The notes beneath the pieces were generated by a model. It had not been told where the DNA came from. It made no database searches and saw only the letters and a list, made by a program, of their open reading frames with translations. Shown piece after piece: positions 30,189-38,264 of a stretch of 64,000 nt of DNA. Every line of letters starts with the position of its first letter. Positions within the stretch are counted from its first letter, which is position 1. Source of the DNA: Myxococcus sp. RHSTA-1-4 (GTDB lineage Bacteria > Myxococcota > Myxococcia > Myxococcales > Myxococcaceae). A program made the position numbers and the translations under genes. Where the stretch lies: NCBI RefSeq assembly GCF_020037125.1, contig NZ_JAIQDG010000006.1:62001-126000 (forward strand), in the 5' to 3' direction.

Positions 30189-31010
30189 ATGTCCCCTTCA
30201 CAGCTTCCCTTCCTCCGGGGCCTGCGGCCCACGCTGCACATCTCCCACCGGGGGGGCTCGGCGCTGGCGCCGGAGAACACGATGGAGGCCTTCCGCCAGG
30301 CGGTGGAGCGCTACCGCACGGACATGCTGGAGCTGGACGTGCACCTCACCCGCGACGGCGAGGTGGTGGTGGCCCATGACGACACGCTGGAGCGCTGCAC
30401 CGACGGCACCGGCCCCCTGGCCGCCCTCACCCTGGCGGAGCTGCGGCGCCTGGACGCGGGACACGGCTTCACCCCGGACGAGGGCCGCACCTTCCCCTTC
30501 CGCGGACGGGGCGTGCGCATCCCCACCCTGCGCGAGGTGCTGCGCGCCTTCCCCTCCCTGCGCCTCAACGTGGAGCTGAAGCCGGACGTGCCCGGCATCG
30601 AGGACGCCTTCGCCCTGCTCCTGAAGGAGGAGGGCGCGCTGGAGCGCGTGTGCATGGGCAGCGAGCAGGACACCGTGGGAGAGCGGCTCGCCGCCCGGCT
30701 CCCGGACGCCTGCCACTTCTACCCGCGTGACGCGCTGGCCGCCTTTGTCATCACCCTGCGCGGCGGGGACACGCCCCCGGACGACCCGCGCTTCACCGTG
30801 CTCGACATGCCCCTGTACTTCGGCGACATCCGCCTCATCGACCCGGGCTTCCTCCGCGAGTGCGCCGCGCGCGGCAAGTGGGTCAACGTCTGGACGGTGG
30901 ATGACCCGGCCGAGATGAAGCAACTGCTACAGGAAGGGGTCGGAGGCATCATGACCGACCGGCCGGACCTCCTGAGGCAGCTTATGGACGCCCCTTCGAA
31001 GCCGGGTTAA
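30189..31010 (+). CDS. Glycerophosphodiester phosphodiesterase
   Basis: The 273-residue protein is a TIM-barrel GDPD. It shows the motifs SHRGGSALAPENTMEAF (metal and phosphate site), ELDVHLTRDGEVVVAHDDTLERCTDG, and a C-terminal VNVWTVDDPAEM and GVGGIMTDRPDLL. It hydrolyses glycerophosphodiesters to glycerol-3-phosphate and an alcohol. No signal peptide is visible, so it is probably cytoplasmic. Starts at 30180 and 30189 are both possible. It is followed closely by the deoxynucleoside kinase gene with 11 bp between them. Confidence 0.92.
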   Translation: MSPSQLPFLRGLRPTLHISHRGGSALAPENTMEAFRQAVERYRTDMLELDVHLTRDGEVVVAHDDTLERCTDGTGPLAALTLAELRRLDAGHGFTPDEGRTFPFRGRGVRIPTLREVLRAFPSLRLNVELKPDVPGIEDAFALLLKEEGALERVCMGSEQDTVGERLAARLPDACHFYPRDALAAFVITLRGGDTPPDDPRFTVLDMPLYFGDIRLIDPGFLRECAARGKWVNVWTVDDPAEMKQLLQEGVGGIMTDRPDLLRQLMDAPSKPG

Positions 31011-31021
31011 GCCCTGGTTCC

Positions 31022-31753
31022 ATGCCTCGCCCCACCTCGCGCCAGCGCTCGGCCGTGCCACCGGCCGCCCCCGCCGGGGAAGCCGCCCCGGCCTCCCGTC
31101 CCCGCAACACGGTGCGTGTGAAGGTCCCCAAGGCCCGGCGCTTCGTGGCGCTGGCGGGCAACATCGGCGCGGGCAAGACGACGGCGGCGAAGCTCATCAG
31201 CCAGAACTTCGGCTACGAGCTCTTCGACGAGCCCGTCATCGACAACCGCTTCCTGCGCGACTACTACGCGGACATGTCGCGCTGGTCCTTCACGCTCCAG
31301 CTCGAGTTCCTCATCCGCCGCGTGGAGCACCACGAGCTCATCCACTCGTACCGCCGCAGCTGCGTGCAGGACCGCACGCTGTACGAGGACCCGGAAATCT
31401 TCGCCAAGTACCTCCACGGCCTGGGGCACATGACGAACGCGGAGCTGGACCTGTACTACGAGTACTTCCAGCGCCTGTCTCGCCACATCATCCGCCCCGA
31501 CCGCGTCATCTGCTTCGAGGTGGGCAGCGTGGACGTCCTCCTCGAGCGCATCCGCACCCGCGGCCGCGAGGAGGAGAAGGGCATCCGCCCCCAGTTCCTG
31601 CGCGGCCTCAACGGCTACTACGCGAGCTTCCCCCTCGTCCTCCAGGAGAAGTACGGCGTGGACTGCCTCATCATGGACGTGTCCACCCAGGACATCCGGC
31701 GCGGCCGGGGGCGCGAGGAGTTCCTCGACCGCGTCTCCACCTTCCTGGCCTGA
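31022..31753 (+). CDS. Deoxynucleoside kinase family protein
   Basis: The 243-residue protein has a P-loop GNIGAGKTT (46-54), the family's acidic DEP motif (residues 69-71, FDEPVIDN), QDRTLYED (116-123) and a LID region with RIRTRGREEEKG. This is the deoxyadenosine/deoxyguanosine kinase type of the salvage pathway. A 40-residue Pro/Arg-rich N-terminal extension precedes the enzyme core; its role is unknown, and a later start is possible if it is not translated. It ends 10 bp from the convergent PAS gene. Confidence 0.9.
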   Translation: MPRPTSRQRSAVPPAAPAGEAAPASRPRNTVRVKVPKARRFVALAGNIGAGKTTAAKLISQNFGYELFDEPVIDNRFLRDYYADMSRWSFTLQLEFLIRRVEHHELIHSYRRSCVQDRTLYEDPEIFAKYLHGLGHMTNAELDLYYEYFQRLSRHIIRPDRVICFEVGSVDVLLERIRTRGREEEKGIRPQFLRGLNGYYASFPLVLQEKYGVDCLIMDVSTQDIRRGRGREEFLDRVSTFLA

Positions 31754-31763
31754 GGCCCCCGCC

Positions 31764-32207
31764 CTACTTCGCGGCGGGAGGCGGCGTCACCGACTGCTGC
31801 GACACCAGCACCCACACGCTGTCCGTCTTGTCGCTGTACATCATGGTGATGGCCACGTTGCGCCAGCCATGGTCGAACTTGAAGACGAAGCCGAACGTCT
31901 CATAGAGGTTGCGCCGGGCCAGCCCCTCCTGGAAGCGGCCGTAGAACTCGCGCACCTTGGTACACGGAGCCACCTGGTCGAAGAAGCTCCTGCCAATCTG
32001 CCGGTCCCGGTTGATGCGGGCCAGCTTCGCTTCCGTCTGATTGAACTTGAGGATGCGGCCGTCGCGGTCCAGTTGGATCATCCCGAACGGCAGCGAGTCC
32101 AGCTCCGCCGCCTTCAGGTCATCCACCTGGCGGAGCAGCTCATCGGCCGACGAGCCCAGGGGCAGCACGGAGCGCGCGGAAACGGACGTGGCGGAAGACG
32201 AGGACAC
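31764..32207 (-). CDS. Photoactive-yellow-protein-like PAS domain protein
   Basis: The 147-residue protein is a single PAS domain that aligns along its length with photoactive yellow protein (PYP) as I remember its sequence. Shared features are LDxLxFGxIQLDxDGxIL, FF-x-x-VAPCT and EFYGxFxEG. Cys82 (GTG numbering) sits at the PYP chromophore-binding Cys69 position and Glu59 at the Glu46 position. Tyr42, Thr50 and Arg52 are replaced by Phe55, Ala63 and Ile65. A GTG start with GGAG six bases upstream was preferred; an ATG at 32261 would add 18 residues. Whether it binds p-coumarate and absorbs light cannot be decided from sequence. No tyrosine ammonia-lyase is in the window. Confidence 0.75.
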   Translation of the reverse strand: MSSSSATSVSARSVLPLGSSADELLRQVDDLKAAELDSLPFGMIQLDRDGRILKFNQTEAKLARINRDRQIGRSFFDQVAPCTKVREFYGRFQEGLARRNLYETFGFVFKFDHGWRNVAITMMYSDKTDSVWVLVSQQSVTPPPAAK

Positions 32208-32388
32208 GGGGGTCTCCAGAAGGAAGGGGGTTGCTTCCTGGGTGGAAAGCAATGTCCACACTGATAGGGACGAGGGCCTCGAACGGCAACGCGTTCTCTC
32301 CCGTGTGCCGCGTTGGAGCCTGGAGCCATCCGCGAGCCAACACCTCGCCCGAACATCTGACTCCCCGTCCTATAACCCAGGGTGCGAC

Positions 32389-32907
32389 ATGCCTGATTTG
32401 ACTCCCAAGAACCCCAAGGACTCGGAGGTGGTGATGACCCAGCTCATCCTCCCTCCGGACGCCAACAACCTGAACGCCGCCTTCGGTGGGAAGGTGATGG
32501 AGTGGATCGACATCTGCGGGGCGGTGGCGGCGCAGCGCCACTGCCGGCAGGTGGTCGTGACGGCCTCCATGGACGACCTGCACTTCCATGCCCCCATCAA
32601 GGTGGGCTGGGTGGCGCTGCTGCACTCGCGGGTGCTGGCCGCCTTCCGCACGTCCATGGAGGTGGGGGTGACGGTGCACGCGGAGAACCCGCTCACCGGG
32701 GAGCGGTTCCTCACCACCAGCGCGCTGCTGACCTTCGTGGCCATCGACAAGGACGGGGGCCGGGTGCTGGTGCCGCCGCTGTCCATGGAGACGGACGCCG
32801 ACCGCGAGGCCTTCCGCGAGGCCGAGTCCCGCCGCGCCCAGCGCCTGGCTCGCCAGAAGGAGAACCAGACCTGGCTGAGGGTGATGAAGCCCCTGGCCGG
32901 CGCCTGA
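32389..32907 (+). CDS. Hotdog-fold acyl-CoA thioesterase
   Basis: The 172-residue product has a hotdog domain of the YciA/BFIT type. LPPDANNLNAAFGGKVMEWID at the N-terminus contains the family's catalytic Asn/Asp region. It is followed by VVTASMDDLHFHAPIKVGW (the active-site strand with LDFH-type residues) and a terminal charged helix. It should hydrolyse medium- or long-chain acyl-CoA in the cytoplasm. The ATG start was chosen over longer in-frame forms. It is convergent with the A-type Fe-S gene and separated from it by a terminator. Confidence 0.88.
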   Translation: MPDLTPKNPKDSEVVMTQLILPPDANNLNAAFGGKVMEWIDICGAVAAQRHCRQVVVTASMDDLHFHAPIKVGWVALLHSRVLAAFRTSMEVGVTVHAENPLTGERFLTTSALLTFVAIDKDGGRVLVPPLSMETDADREAFREAESRRAQRLARQKENQTWLRVMKPLAGA

Positions 32908-32937
32908 GGCGGAGCACCCGTCCCCAGGAAACATGAA

Positions 32938-32970
32938 GGCCGGGGAGGAGGCTTCCGCCCCGCCCCGGCC
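32938..32970. terminator. Bidirectional terminator between thioesterase and Fe-S carrier genes
   Basis: GGCCGGGG and CCCCGGCC form a perfect 8-bp stem with inner GGAGG/CCGCC-like pairing. It is the only structure between the two convergent genes. Confidence 0.5.
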
Positions 32971-32996
32971 CGTGGAAACCCAGGTGCCGCCGCCGC

Positions 32997-33392
32997 TCAG
33001 GTGGTGAAGGACGTGCCGCAACCGCAGGAGGACTTCGCGTTCGGGTTGTTGAACTTGAAGCCCGCGCCGGTGATGGCGGAGACGTAGTCGATCTCCGTGC
33101 CCTCCAGGTAGCGGACGCTCATGGGGTCGGTGGCAATCTTCACGCCGTCCTGCTCCCAGACGACGTCCCCGGCCTTGCTCTCCTTGACCAGGTTCAGGTC
33201 GTAGCCCAGGCCGCTGCAGCCGGCGGGCACCACGCGGATGGAGAAGAAGTAGCCCTCGAAACCCTGGGCCTTGATGACCGTCTTCACCTGCTGGATGGCG
33301 GCCTCGGTCAGGCGCACGGCCACGCCCGGGGTGGCCTGGGGAACCGGCGCGGTGCCGGGGGCGGAAGTCGTCGTCGTGCTGTCCATGTCCAT
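32997..33392 (-). CDS. A-type iron-sulfur cluster carrier (IscA/ErpA/HesB)
   Basis: The 131-residue product has the three conserved cluster cysteines of A-type carriers: one in AGCSGLGYD and two in SSCGCGTSF at the C-terminus. The intervening KIATDPMSVRYLEGTEIDYV segment is typical. It should shuttle Fe-S clusters to target enzymes. A Thr/Pro-rich N-terminal tail of about 25 residues precedes the domain. The start (ATG with AAGGAG upstream) is followed by a second ATG two codons later. No other isc or suf gene is adjacent. Confidence 0.92.
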   Translation of the reverse strand: MDMDSTTTTSAPGTAPVPQATPGVAVRLTEAAIQQVKTVIKAQGFEGYFFSIRVVPAGCSGLGYDLNLVKESKAGDVVWEQDGVKIATDPMSVRYLEGTEIDYVSAITGAGFKFNNPNAKSSCGCGTSFTT

Positions 33393-33511
33393 ACTCTCCT
33401 TGACGCGCCTTATAACGCCCGGGCCGGGAAAATCCATGGGCCCGGCCGGCTGGCTGCCCGGAGCCTACATCCGGACGGCCGTCCCGGGGGTTACGGGTTA
33501 TACCCGCCGTC

Positions 33512-34675
33512 ATGGCGCCGACGTTCCAACAGCTGCTGGCCGGGGTGAAGCAGGAGATTCGCGAGGTCTCCGTGGACGAGGTGAAGCGCCTGCTCGACAC
33601 CCGGGCGCCGGTGAAGCTCATCGACGTGCGGGAGGCGGACGAGTACTCGGGCGGCCGGCTGCCCGGCGCCGTGCACATCCCCCGGGGCTACCTGGAGCTG
33701 CGCATCGAGGACCGGGCGGGGCGAGACGAGGAGCTCGTCGTCTACTGCGCGGGCGGCACCCGCTCCGCCCTGGCGGTGAAGACGCTGAAGGAGCTGGGCT
33801 ACACCCGCGTGGCGTCGCTGGCGGGCGGCTACAACCGCTGGAGCGACGCGGCCCTCCCGGTGGAGAAGCCCTTCGTCCTCACCGCCGCGCAGAAGGAGCG
33901 CTACCGCCGCCACCTCATCCTCCCGGAGGTGGGCGAGGAGGGACAGGCGAAGCTGCTCCAGGCGCGGGTGCTGCTGCTGGGCGCGGGGGGCCTGGGCTCG
34001 CCCGCGGCGCTGTACCTCGCCGCCGCCGGGGTGGGCACGCTGGGCATCGTCGACTCGGACGTGGTGGACCTGAGCAACCTCCAGCGCCAGGTCATCCACA
34101 CCCGCGAGTTCCAGGGCCAGCCCAAGGTGGTCAGCGCCCGGGCGGCCATTGAAGCCCTCAACCCGGACGTGAAGGTGGTGCCCTTCCAGGAGCGGCTCAC
34201 CTCGGACAACGTGCTGCGCGTGCTGGAGGGCTTCGACCTGGTGCTGGACGGCGGGGACAACTTCCCCACCCGCTACCTCCTCAACGACGCGTGCGTGATG
34301 CGGGGCCTGCCCAACATCCACGGCTCCATCTTCCGCTTCGAGGGACAGGTGACGTCCTTCGTCCCCGGCCAGGGCCCCTGCTACCGCTGCCTCTACCCCG
34401 CCCCGCCGCCGCCGGAGCTGGCGCCCTCGTGCGCGGAGGCCGGCGTGCTGGGCGTGCTGCCCGGCCTCATCGGACTGCTCCAGGCCAACGAGGCCCTCAA
34501 GCTCATCCTCGGCCGAGGCGAGCCGCTCATCGGCCGGCTGCTCACCTTCGACGCGCTGGGCACCCGCTTCCAGGAGCTGAAGCTGCGCCGGGACTCGAAG
34601 TGCCCGGTGTGCGCGCCGGGCGCGAAGGTGGAGCTCATCGACTACGAGCAGTTCTGCTCCGCCCGCACCGCCTGA
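33512..34675 (+). CDS. Rhodanese - ThiF/MoeB-type E1 fusion
   Basis: The 387-residue protein has an N-terminal rhodanese domain (about 15-115) with active-site Cys79 in VVYCAGGTRS. A ThiF/MoeB adenylyltransferase domain (about 125-387) follows, with the nucleotide-binding LGAGGLGSP, DSDVVDLSNLQRQ, and two zinc CxxC pairs (CYRC and CPVC). In MoeZ-type proteins rhodanese normally lies at the C-terminus; here the order is reversed. It should adenylate and sulfurate a ubiquitin-like carrier such as MoaD or ThiS. A second rhodanese gene follows after 24 bp. The MoaD-MoaE fusion lies 25 kb away. Confidence 0.88.
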   Translation: MAPTFQQLLAGVKQEIREVSVDEVKRLLDTRAPVKLIDVREADEYSGGRLPGAVHIPRGYLELRIEDRAGRDEELVVYCAGGTRSALAVKTLKELGYTRVASLAGGYNRWSDAALPVEKPFVLTAAQKERYRRHLILPEVGEEGQAKLLQARVLLLGAGGLGSPAALYLAAAGVGTLGIVDSDVVDLSNLQRQVIHTREFQGQPKVVSARAAIEALNPDVKVVPFQERLTSDNVLRVLEGFDLVLDGGDNFPTRYLLNDACVMRGLPNIHGSIFRFEGQVTSFVPGQGPCYRCLYPAPPPPELAPSCAEAGVLGVLPGLIGLLQANEALKLILGRGEPLIGRLLTFDALGTRFQELKLRRDSKCPVCAPGAKVELIDYEQFCSARTA

Positions 34676-34699
34676 GCCTTCGCAAGGAGCGCCACCGCC

Positions 34700-35032
34700 A
34701 TGCCAATCCCGGAGATGACCCCCACCCGACTCGCCGAGCTGCTCGCCGGCCCTCCCGAGTCCCGCCCCGCGCTGCTCGACGTGCGATTCCCGGACGAGCA
34801 CGAGTGGGTGGCGATTCCCGGCTCGGTGCTCATTCCCCTGCCGGAGCTGGACGAGCGCGCCGACGAGCTGGAGGCCCTGCGCGGCCGGCAAGTCGTCGTC
34901 TACTGCCACCACGGCGTCCGCAGCCTGGATGGCACGGCCTACCTGCTGTCGAAGGGACTGGATGCCGTGTCGCTGCGGGGCGGCATCGACCTGTACTCCA
35001 TCCAGGTGGACCCCACCCTGCCCCGCTACTGA
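34700..35032 (+). CDS. Single-domain rhodanese
   Basis: The 110-residue protein is one rhodanese domain with DVRFPDEHEW near residue 27 and active-site Cys69 in VVYCHHGVRS. It should act as a sulfurtransferase or persulfide carrier in the cytoplasm. It follows the rhodanese-E1 gene with only 24 bp between, so the two probably form an operon and may share a sulfur-relay role. The stop is 7 bp from the end of the convergent kinase gene. Confidence 0.9.
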   Translation: MPIPEMTPTRLAELLAGPPESRPALLDVRFPDEHEWVAIPGSVLIPLPELDERADELEALRGRQVVVYCHHGVRSLDGTAYLLSKGLDAVSLRGGIDLYSIQVDPTLPRY

Positions 35033-35039
35033 CGGGCCG

Positions 35040-37337
35040 TCAGCCCACGAAGGCGGAGAGGTCCTGCGTCTCCTTGATGATGACGCCGGGCTTTATCTCC
35101 ACCTCGAAGAGGAACGGCTCCTTCAGCGGGCCCCCGCTCAGCTCCAGCTTCTGGCGGCCCTCCATCAGTTCAATCTTCAGGAACTTGCCGCCCGAGTAGG
35201 TGCCCACGTCCTGCCCGCCGCGCCGCACGGTGATGCCGCGCAGCCCGTCCGGCTTCAGCGTGAGCTGGAGGTGGCCCCGGCGGAATTCGTAGGTGACCAC
35301 CTTGGGCTGGCCCGGCTCGCCGAAGGCCAGCGTCTCGCTGTCCTCCTTGTAGATGCCCTGCTGCTCGTTCTCCAGGATGAGCGTGTCCTGCAGGTGCGCG
35401 CCGGAGGCCAGCGTCAGCGGCGTGTAGCCCAGCTCCGTCACCGGCTGGTCGCTGCGGCACTCCGGGTTGTGGCGCACGGACACCCTCACCCGCTCGTTGG
35501 TGTTGACGGTGACGTGCACGCCCTGCCCGTCCACCGCCTTGTTGTTGAGCACCGCGAGGATGGGCTTGTGGAAGACGAACACCACGGCCAGCAGGCCGAC
35601 GATGAAGCCCACCATGGCCACGTTGCGGGTGGCCATCTTCCGGCGCGTGCGCTGCGAGTCGGCCTGGATGGCGCGGTCCAGCTCGTCATCCGCGCGCGCC
35701 GCCGGAGCGATGCCCGAGGAGCGGCGCGGCGGCGGCTCCGGCATCTCCGCCCGGCTGTCCACGCGGCTGGACGTACGCCGGCGCGGCGCCTCCACCGCGG
35801 ACTGCATGCCCGTGCGGCGGCGGGGCGCGGGAGCGGGCTCCGGCGGAGGCGGAAGGAGGGTGCGCTCGTCGTCGTCGTCCTCCTCGCGGGGCGCGCGCGC
35901 CGCCACCGCGCTCAGGTTGGCGCGCGAGCGCGACGGCGGCGGTGGAGGCAGCGTGTCGACGTCGTCATCCACCACGGGGGCTCGCGTGCTGGAGCGGCGC
36001 GGTGGAAGCGGCGTCTCGCCCGAAGGCGCGCGGGTCAGGTCCGAGCGCGAGTTCGTGCGCGCCACCTGCGTGGCGTTGGGGTTGGACGGGCGCCGCACGG
36101 CCTCCGAGGACGTCCGGCGGCGGGCCGGTGCCTCGTGCATGCCCGACGGGGCCTCCCACTCGGCGGGGTCCTCGGGCTCCACCACCGGCGCGGCCGCCGG
36201 CGCGGAGCGGCGCGGGGGCTGCGAGGGGCGCGAGGACGAGCCGCGAGGACGCTCGCGATGCGAGGGCTCGCCCGGCGGCGCCTCCCAGTTCATGTCCGCG
36301 GCGGCGGAGGACTTGCTCCGGCCCCGCTCCTGCGGCGGCGGCGGCGGCTGGGGCGTGCCGGAGCTGGCGGAGTCCTCGTCCACCGGGACGACCTGGCCCT
36401 GGGCCTTCTCATCGGCCAGCCGGTCCGCGAAGAGCGTCTCCATCAGCTCGGAGATCTGCACCGAGCCCGCCACCCAGCGCTGCCCGACGAGGATTTCCTC
36501 CAGCGCCAACTGGAACTGGCGCGCGTCCCGGTAGCGGTCGTCCGCGTTCTTGGCGATGGCCCGCATCACCACCGGGTCCATGTCCTCCGGCACGTCCGCC
36601 ACCTGCGACGGCGGGGGAATGTCGCACATCATGGCGGCCTGGAGCGTGGCCAGCTCGGAGTCGCGCTTCAGCGGCCGGTGGCCGGTGAGCAACTCGTACA
36701 GCACCAGGCCGATGGCGAAGATGTCCGCGCGCGCGTCCAGCGGCTTGCCGGCGGCCTGCTCCGGCGCCATGTACGCGAACTTGCCCTTGATGGCGCCGGA
36801 CTTCGTCAGCGACGCCTGATCCGCCGCCTTGGCGATGCCGAAGTCCACCAGCTTCACCGAGCCGTCGAAGCTGATGAGGATGTTCTGCGGCGAGATGTCG
36901 CGGTGCACCACGCGCAGCGGCCGGCCCGCATCGTCCGTGCGGCTGTGGGCGTAGTGCAGGCCCTCACACGCGGCGGCGACGATGCGGATGGCCAGCGGCC
37001 GGGCCACCCACTGGCCGGTGCTGGCCGCCTTGCGCATCACCCGGCCCAGGTCCTCGCCGTGGATGAACTCCATGGCGATGTAGTAGGTCCCGTTGGCCTC
37101 GCCGAACTCGTAGACCTGGGCGATGTTCGGGTGGTTGAAGCGCGCGGCGATCAGCGCCTCGTTCCGGAACATCTCCACGAACTCACGGTCCTCCGCGAGG
37201 TGCGGAAGGATGCGCTTGACGACGAGGTTCTTCTGGAACCCCTCGATGCCCATCTGGCGCGCGAGCCAGACCTCGGCCATGCCGCCCGTGGCGAGCTTCT
37301 TCAGAAGCTGGTATTTCCCGAATGATTGAGGGTTCAT
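35040..37337 (-). CDS. Hanks-type Ser/Thr protein kinase with PEGA-like exterior domain (copy 2)
   Basis: The 765-residue protein has the N-terminal kinase domain with LATGGMAEVW, VVKRILPHL, HRDISPQN, VDFGIA and APEQ. As in the kinase at 25264-27750, Ser replaces the catalytic-loop Lys. A long Pro/Arg/Ser-rich disordered linker (about 320-570) follows, then one membrane helix (VAMVGFIVGLLAVVFVF). The external C-terminal part includes PEGA-like segments (LTLKPDGLRGITVRRGGQ). The start ATG lies close to the divergent FixH-like gene (about 30 bp), so the promoters overlap. Targets are unknown. Confidence 0.93.
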   Translation of the reverse strand: MNPQSFGKYQLLKKLATGGMAEVWLARQMGIEGFQKNLVVKRILPHLAEDREFVEMFRNEALIAARFNHPNIAQVYEFGEANGTYYIAMEFIHGEDLGRVMRKAASTGQWVARPLAIRIVAAACEGLHYAHSRTDDAGRPLRVVHRDISPQNILISFDGSVKLVDFGIAKAADQASLTKSGAIKGKFAYMAPEQAAGKPLDARADIFAIGLVLYELLTGHRPLKRDSELATLQAAMMCDIPPPSQVADVPEDMDPVVMRAIAKNADDRYRDARQFQLALEEILVGQRWVAGSVQISELMETLFADRLADEKAQGQVVPVDEDSASSGTPQPPPPPQERGRSKSSAAADMNWEAPPGEPSHRERPRGSSSRPSQPPRRSAPAAAPVVEPEDPAEWEAPSGMHEAPARRRTSSEAVRRPSNPNATQVARTNSRSDLTRAPSGETPLPPRRSSTRAPVVDDDVDTLPPPPPSRSRANLSAVAARAPREEDDDDERTLLPPPPEPAPAPRRRTGMQSAVEAPRRRTSSRVDSRAEMPEPPPRRSSGIAPAARADDELDRAIQADSQRTRRKMATRNVAMVGFIVGLLAVVFVFHKPILAVLNNKAVDGQGVHVTVNTNERVRVSVRHNPECRSDQPVTELGYTPLTLASGAHLQDTLILENEQQGIYKEDSETLAFGEPGQPKVVTYEFRRGHLQLTLKPDGLRGITVRRGGQDVGTYSGGKFLKIELMEGRQKLELSGGPLKEPFLFEVEIKPGVIIKETQDLSAFVG

Positions 37338-37368
37338 CCCGGGACTTCGGCCGCGGGGAGCAGCTCAG

Positions 37369-38064
37369 GTGGAATGCGTCAGGGCACGGCATCTTAGAGG
37401 ACACCCGACTCCGAGGCAAAGGCGACTCGCGAGGAAATCGGGATGGGCACTGGTTGGCTGCCTGCTGGCGGCCGGTCTGGCCCTTGCCGCGCCCTCGAAT
37501 GATCAGATCCGCGTGGAGCGCCGGGGAGACCTGCTGGAGCTGCGCTGGGCGGACGCCGAGGAGCGGCTCCAGGGTACCATTCACCCCGCCCAGCCGAAGG
37601 CCGGTGAGCCGCTCACCCTGTCACTGCATGTGGGCAACTTCCAGGGTCCCGAGTTCGACGGCCCCCTCACCCTCACCTTCCACCAGGAGGGGGCCCCGGC
37701 CCAGGTGACGCGGACCCTGACCCGGCAGGGGGTGAACTGGCATACCGAGCTCGTCCCCGACACGCCCGGCATCTGGGAGCTGGAGGTCCGCTACCGCCAC
37801 ACGCACCTGAAGGTGCTCACCGCCCGCGTCCCGGTGATGGAGCCGCCCCTGCCTCGCGGCCTGGGCTGGGGGATGATCATCGTGGCGGCTGGCACCGCGC
37901 TGGGACTCGGGGTGCGCGGCGCCCTGCGGCGGATCCGCGGCCCGGCGCCGGAGACACAGCCCGCCCCCGCCGACGCGCCACCAGGGACACAACCCACGCC
38001 CGGCGCCGCGACGGACTCCGGCGCGTCCCCCACCCCACCGGCGGATTCGCCGTCCGGCCAGTAA
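37369..38064 (+). CDS. Membrane-anchored FixH/CopC-like protein
   Basis: The 231-residue product has an N-terminal signal (GWALVGCLLAAGLALAAP) and a beta-sandwich domain of about 100 residues with GPLTLTFHQEGAPAQVTRTL and GIWELEVRYRHTHL. That domain resembles FixH/CopC-like periplasmic modules; the assignment is tentative. One membrane helix follows (GLGWGMIIVAAGTALGLGV), then a Pro/Thr-rich cytoplasmic or periplasmic tail. The start is GTG, chosen because it immediately precedes the basic signal segment. It is divergent from the kinase and upstream of the phosphate-porin operon. Function is unknown. Confidence 0.6.
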   Translation: MECVRARHLRGHPTPRQRRLARKSGWALVGCLLAAGLALAAPSNDQIRVERRGDLLELRWADAEERLQGTIHPAQPKAGEPLTLSLHVGNFQGPEFDGPLTLTFHQEGAPAQVTRTLTRQGVNWHTELVPDTPGIWELEVRYRHTHLKVLTARVPVMEPPLPRGLGWGMIIVAAGTALGLGVRGALRRIRGPAPETQPAPADAPPGTQPTPGAATDSGASPTPPADSPSGQ

Positions 38065-38111
38065 GTCCTTCCGAGCGACGGACTTTCTACAGGCCCGCCT
38101 GCCCCGGAAGA

Positions 38112-38127
38112 GGGAACTTTGGTTCCC
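38112..38127. repeat. Inverted repeat GGGAAC-TTTG-GTTCCC upstream of porin operon
   Basis: A perfect 6-bp inverted repeat with a 4-nt loop lies immediately before the three direct repeats. It may be the terminator of the upstream gene or part of the porin-operon regulatory region. Confidence 0.4.
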
Positions 38128-38128
38128 T

Positions 38129-38157
38129 GTGACGGAGCGGTGACGGCCATGTGACGG
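38129..38157. promoter_or_regulatory. Three direct repeats at 11-bp period, Pho-box-like
   Basis: GTGACGG occurs three times exactly, beginning at 38129, 38140 and 38151, with 4-bp spacers. The complementary strand reads CCGTCAC, which matches 5 of 7 positions of the Escherichia coli Pho-box unit CTGTCAT, and the 11-bp period is the same. The period is not a multiple of three, so it does not come from coding sequence. It is 107 bp upstream of the porin start. The orientation is opposite to the E. coli arrangement and no clear -10 is seen. Confidence 0.6.
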
Positions 38158-38264
38158 CCGTTTCAGGCCTCCTCCGCGCGAAATCCGTCCACCACCCGAC
38201 GACCTCCGGACGGGCACCCGTGTTGCACACGGTGCCTTCCGGCTGCGGCGGGGAGGCGAGGGAA

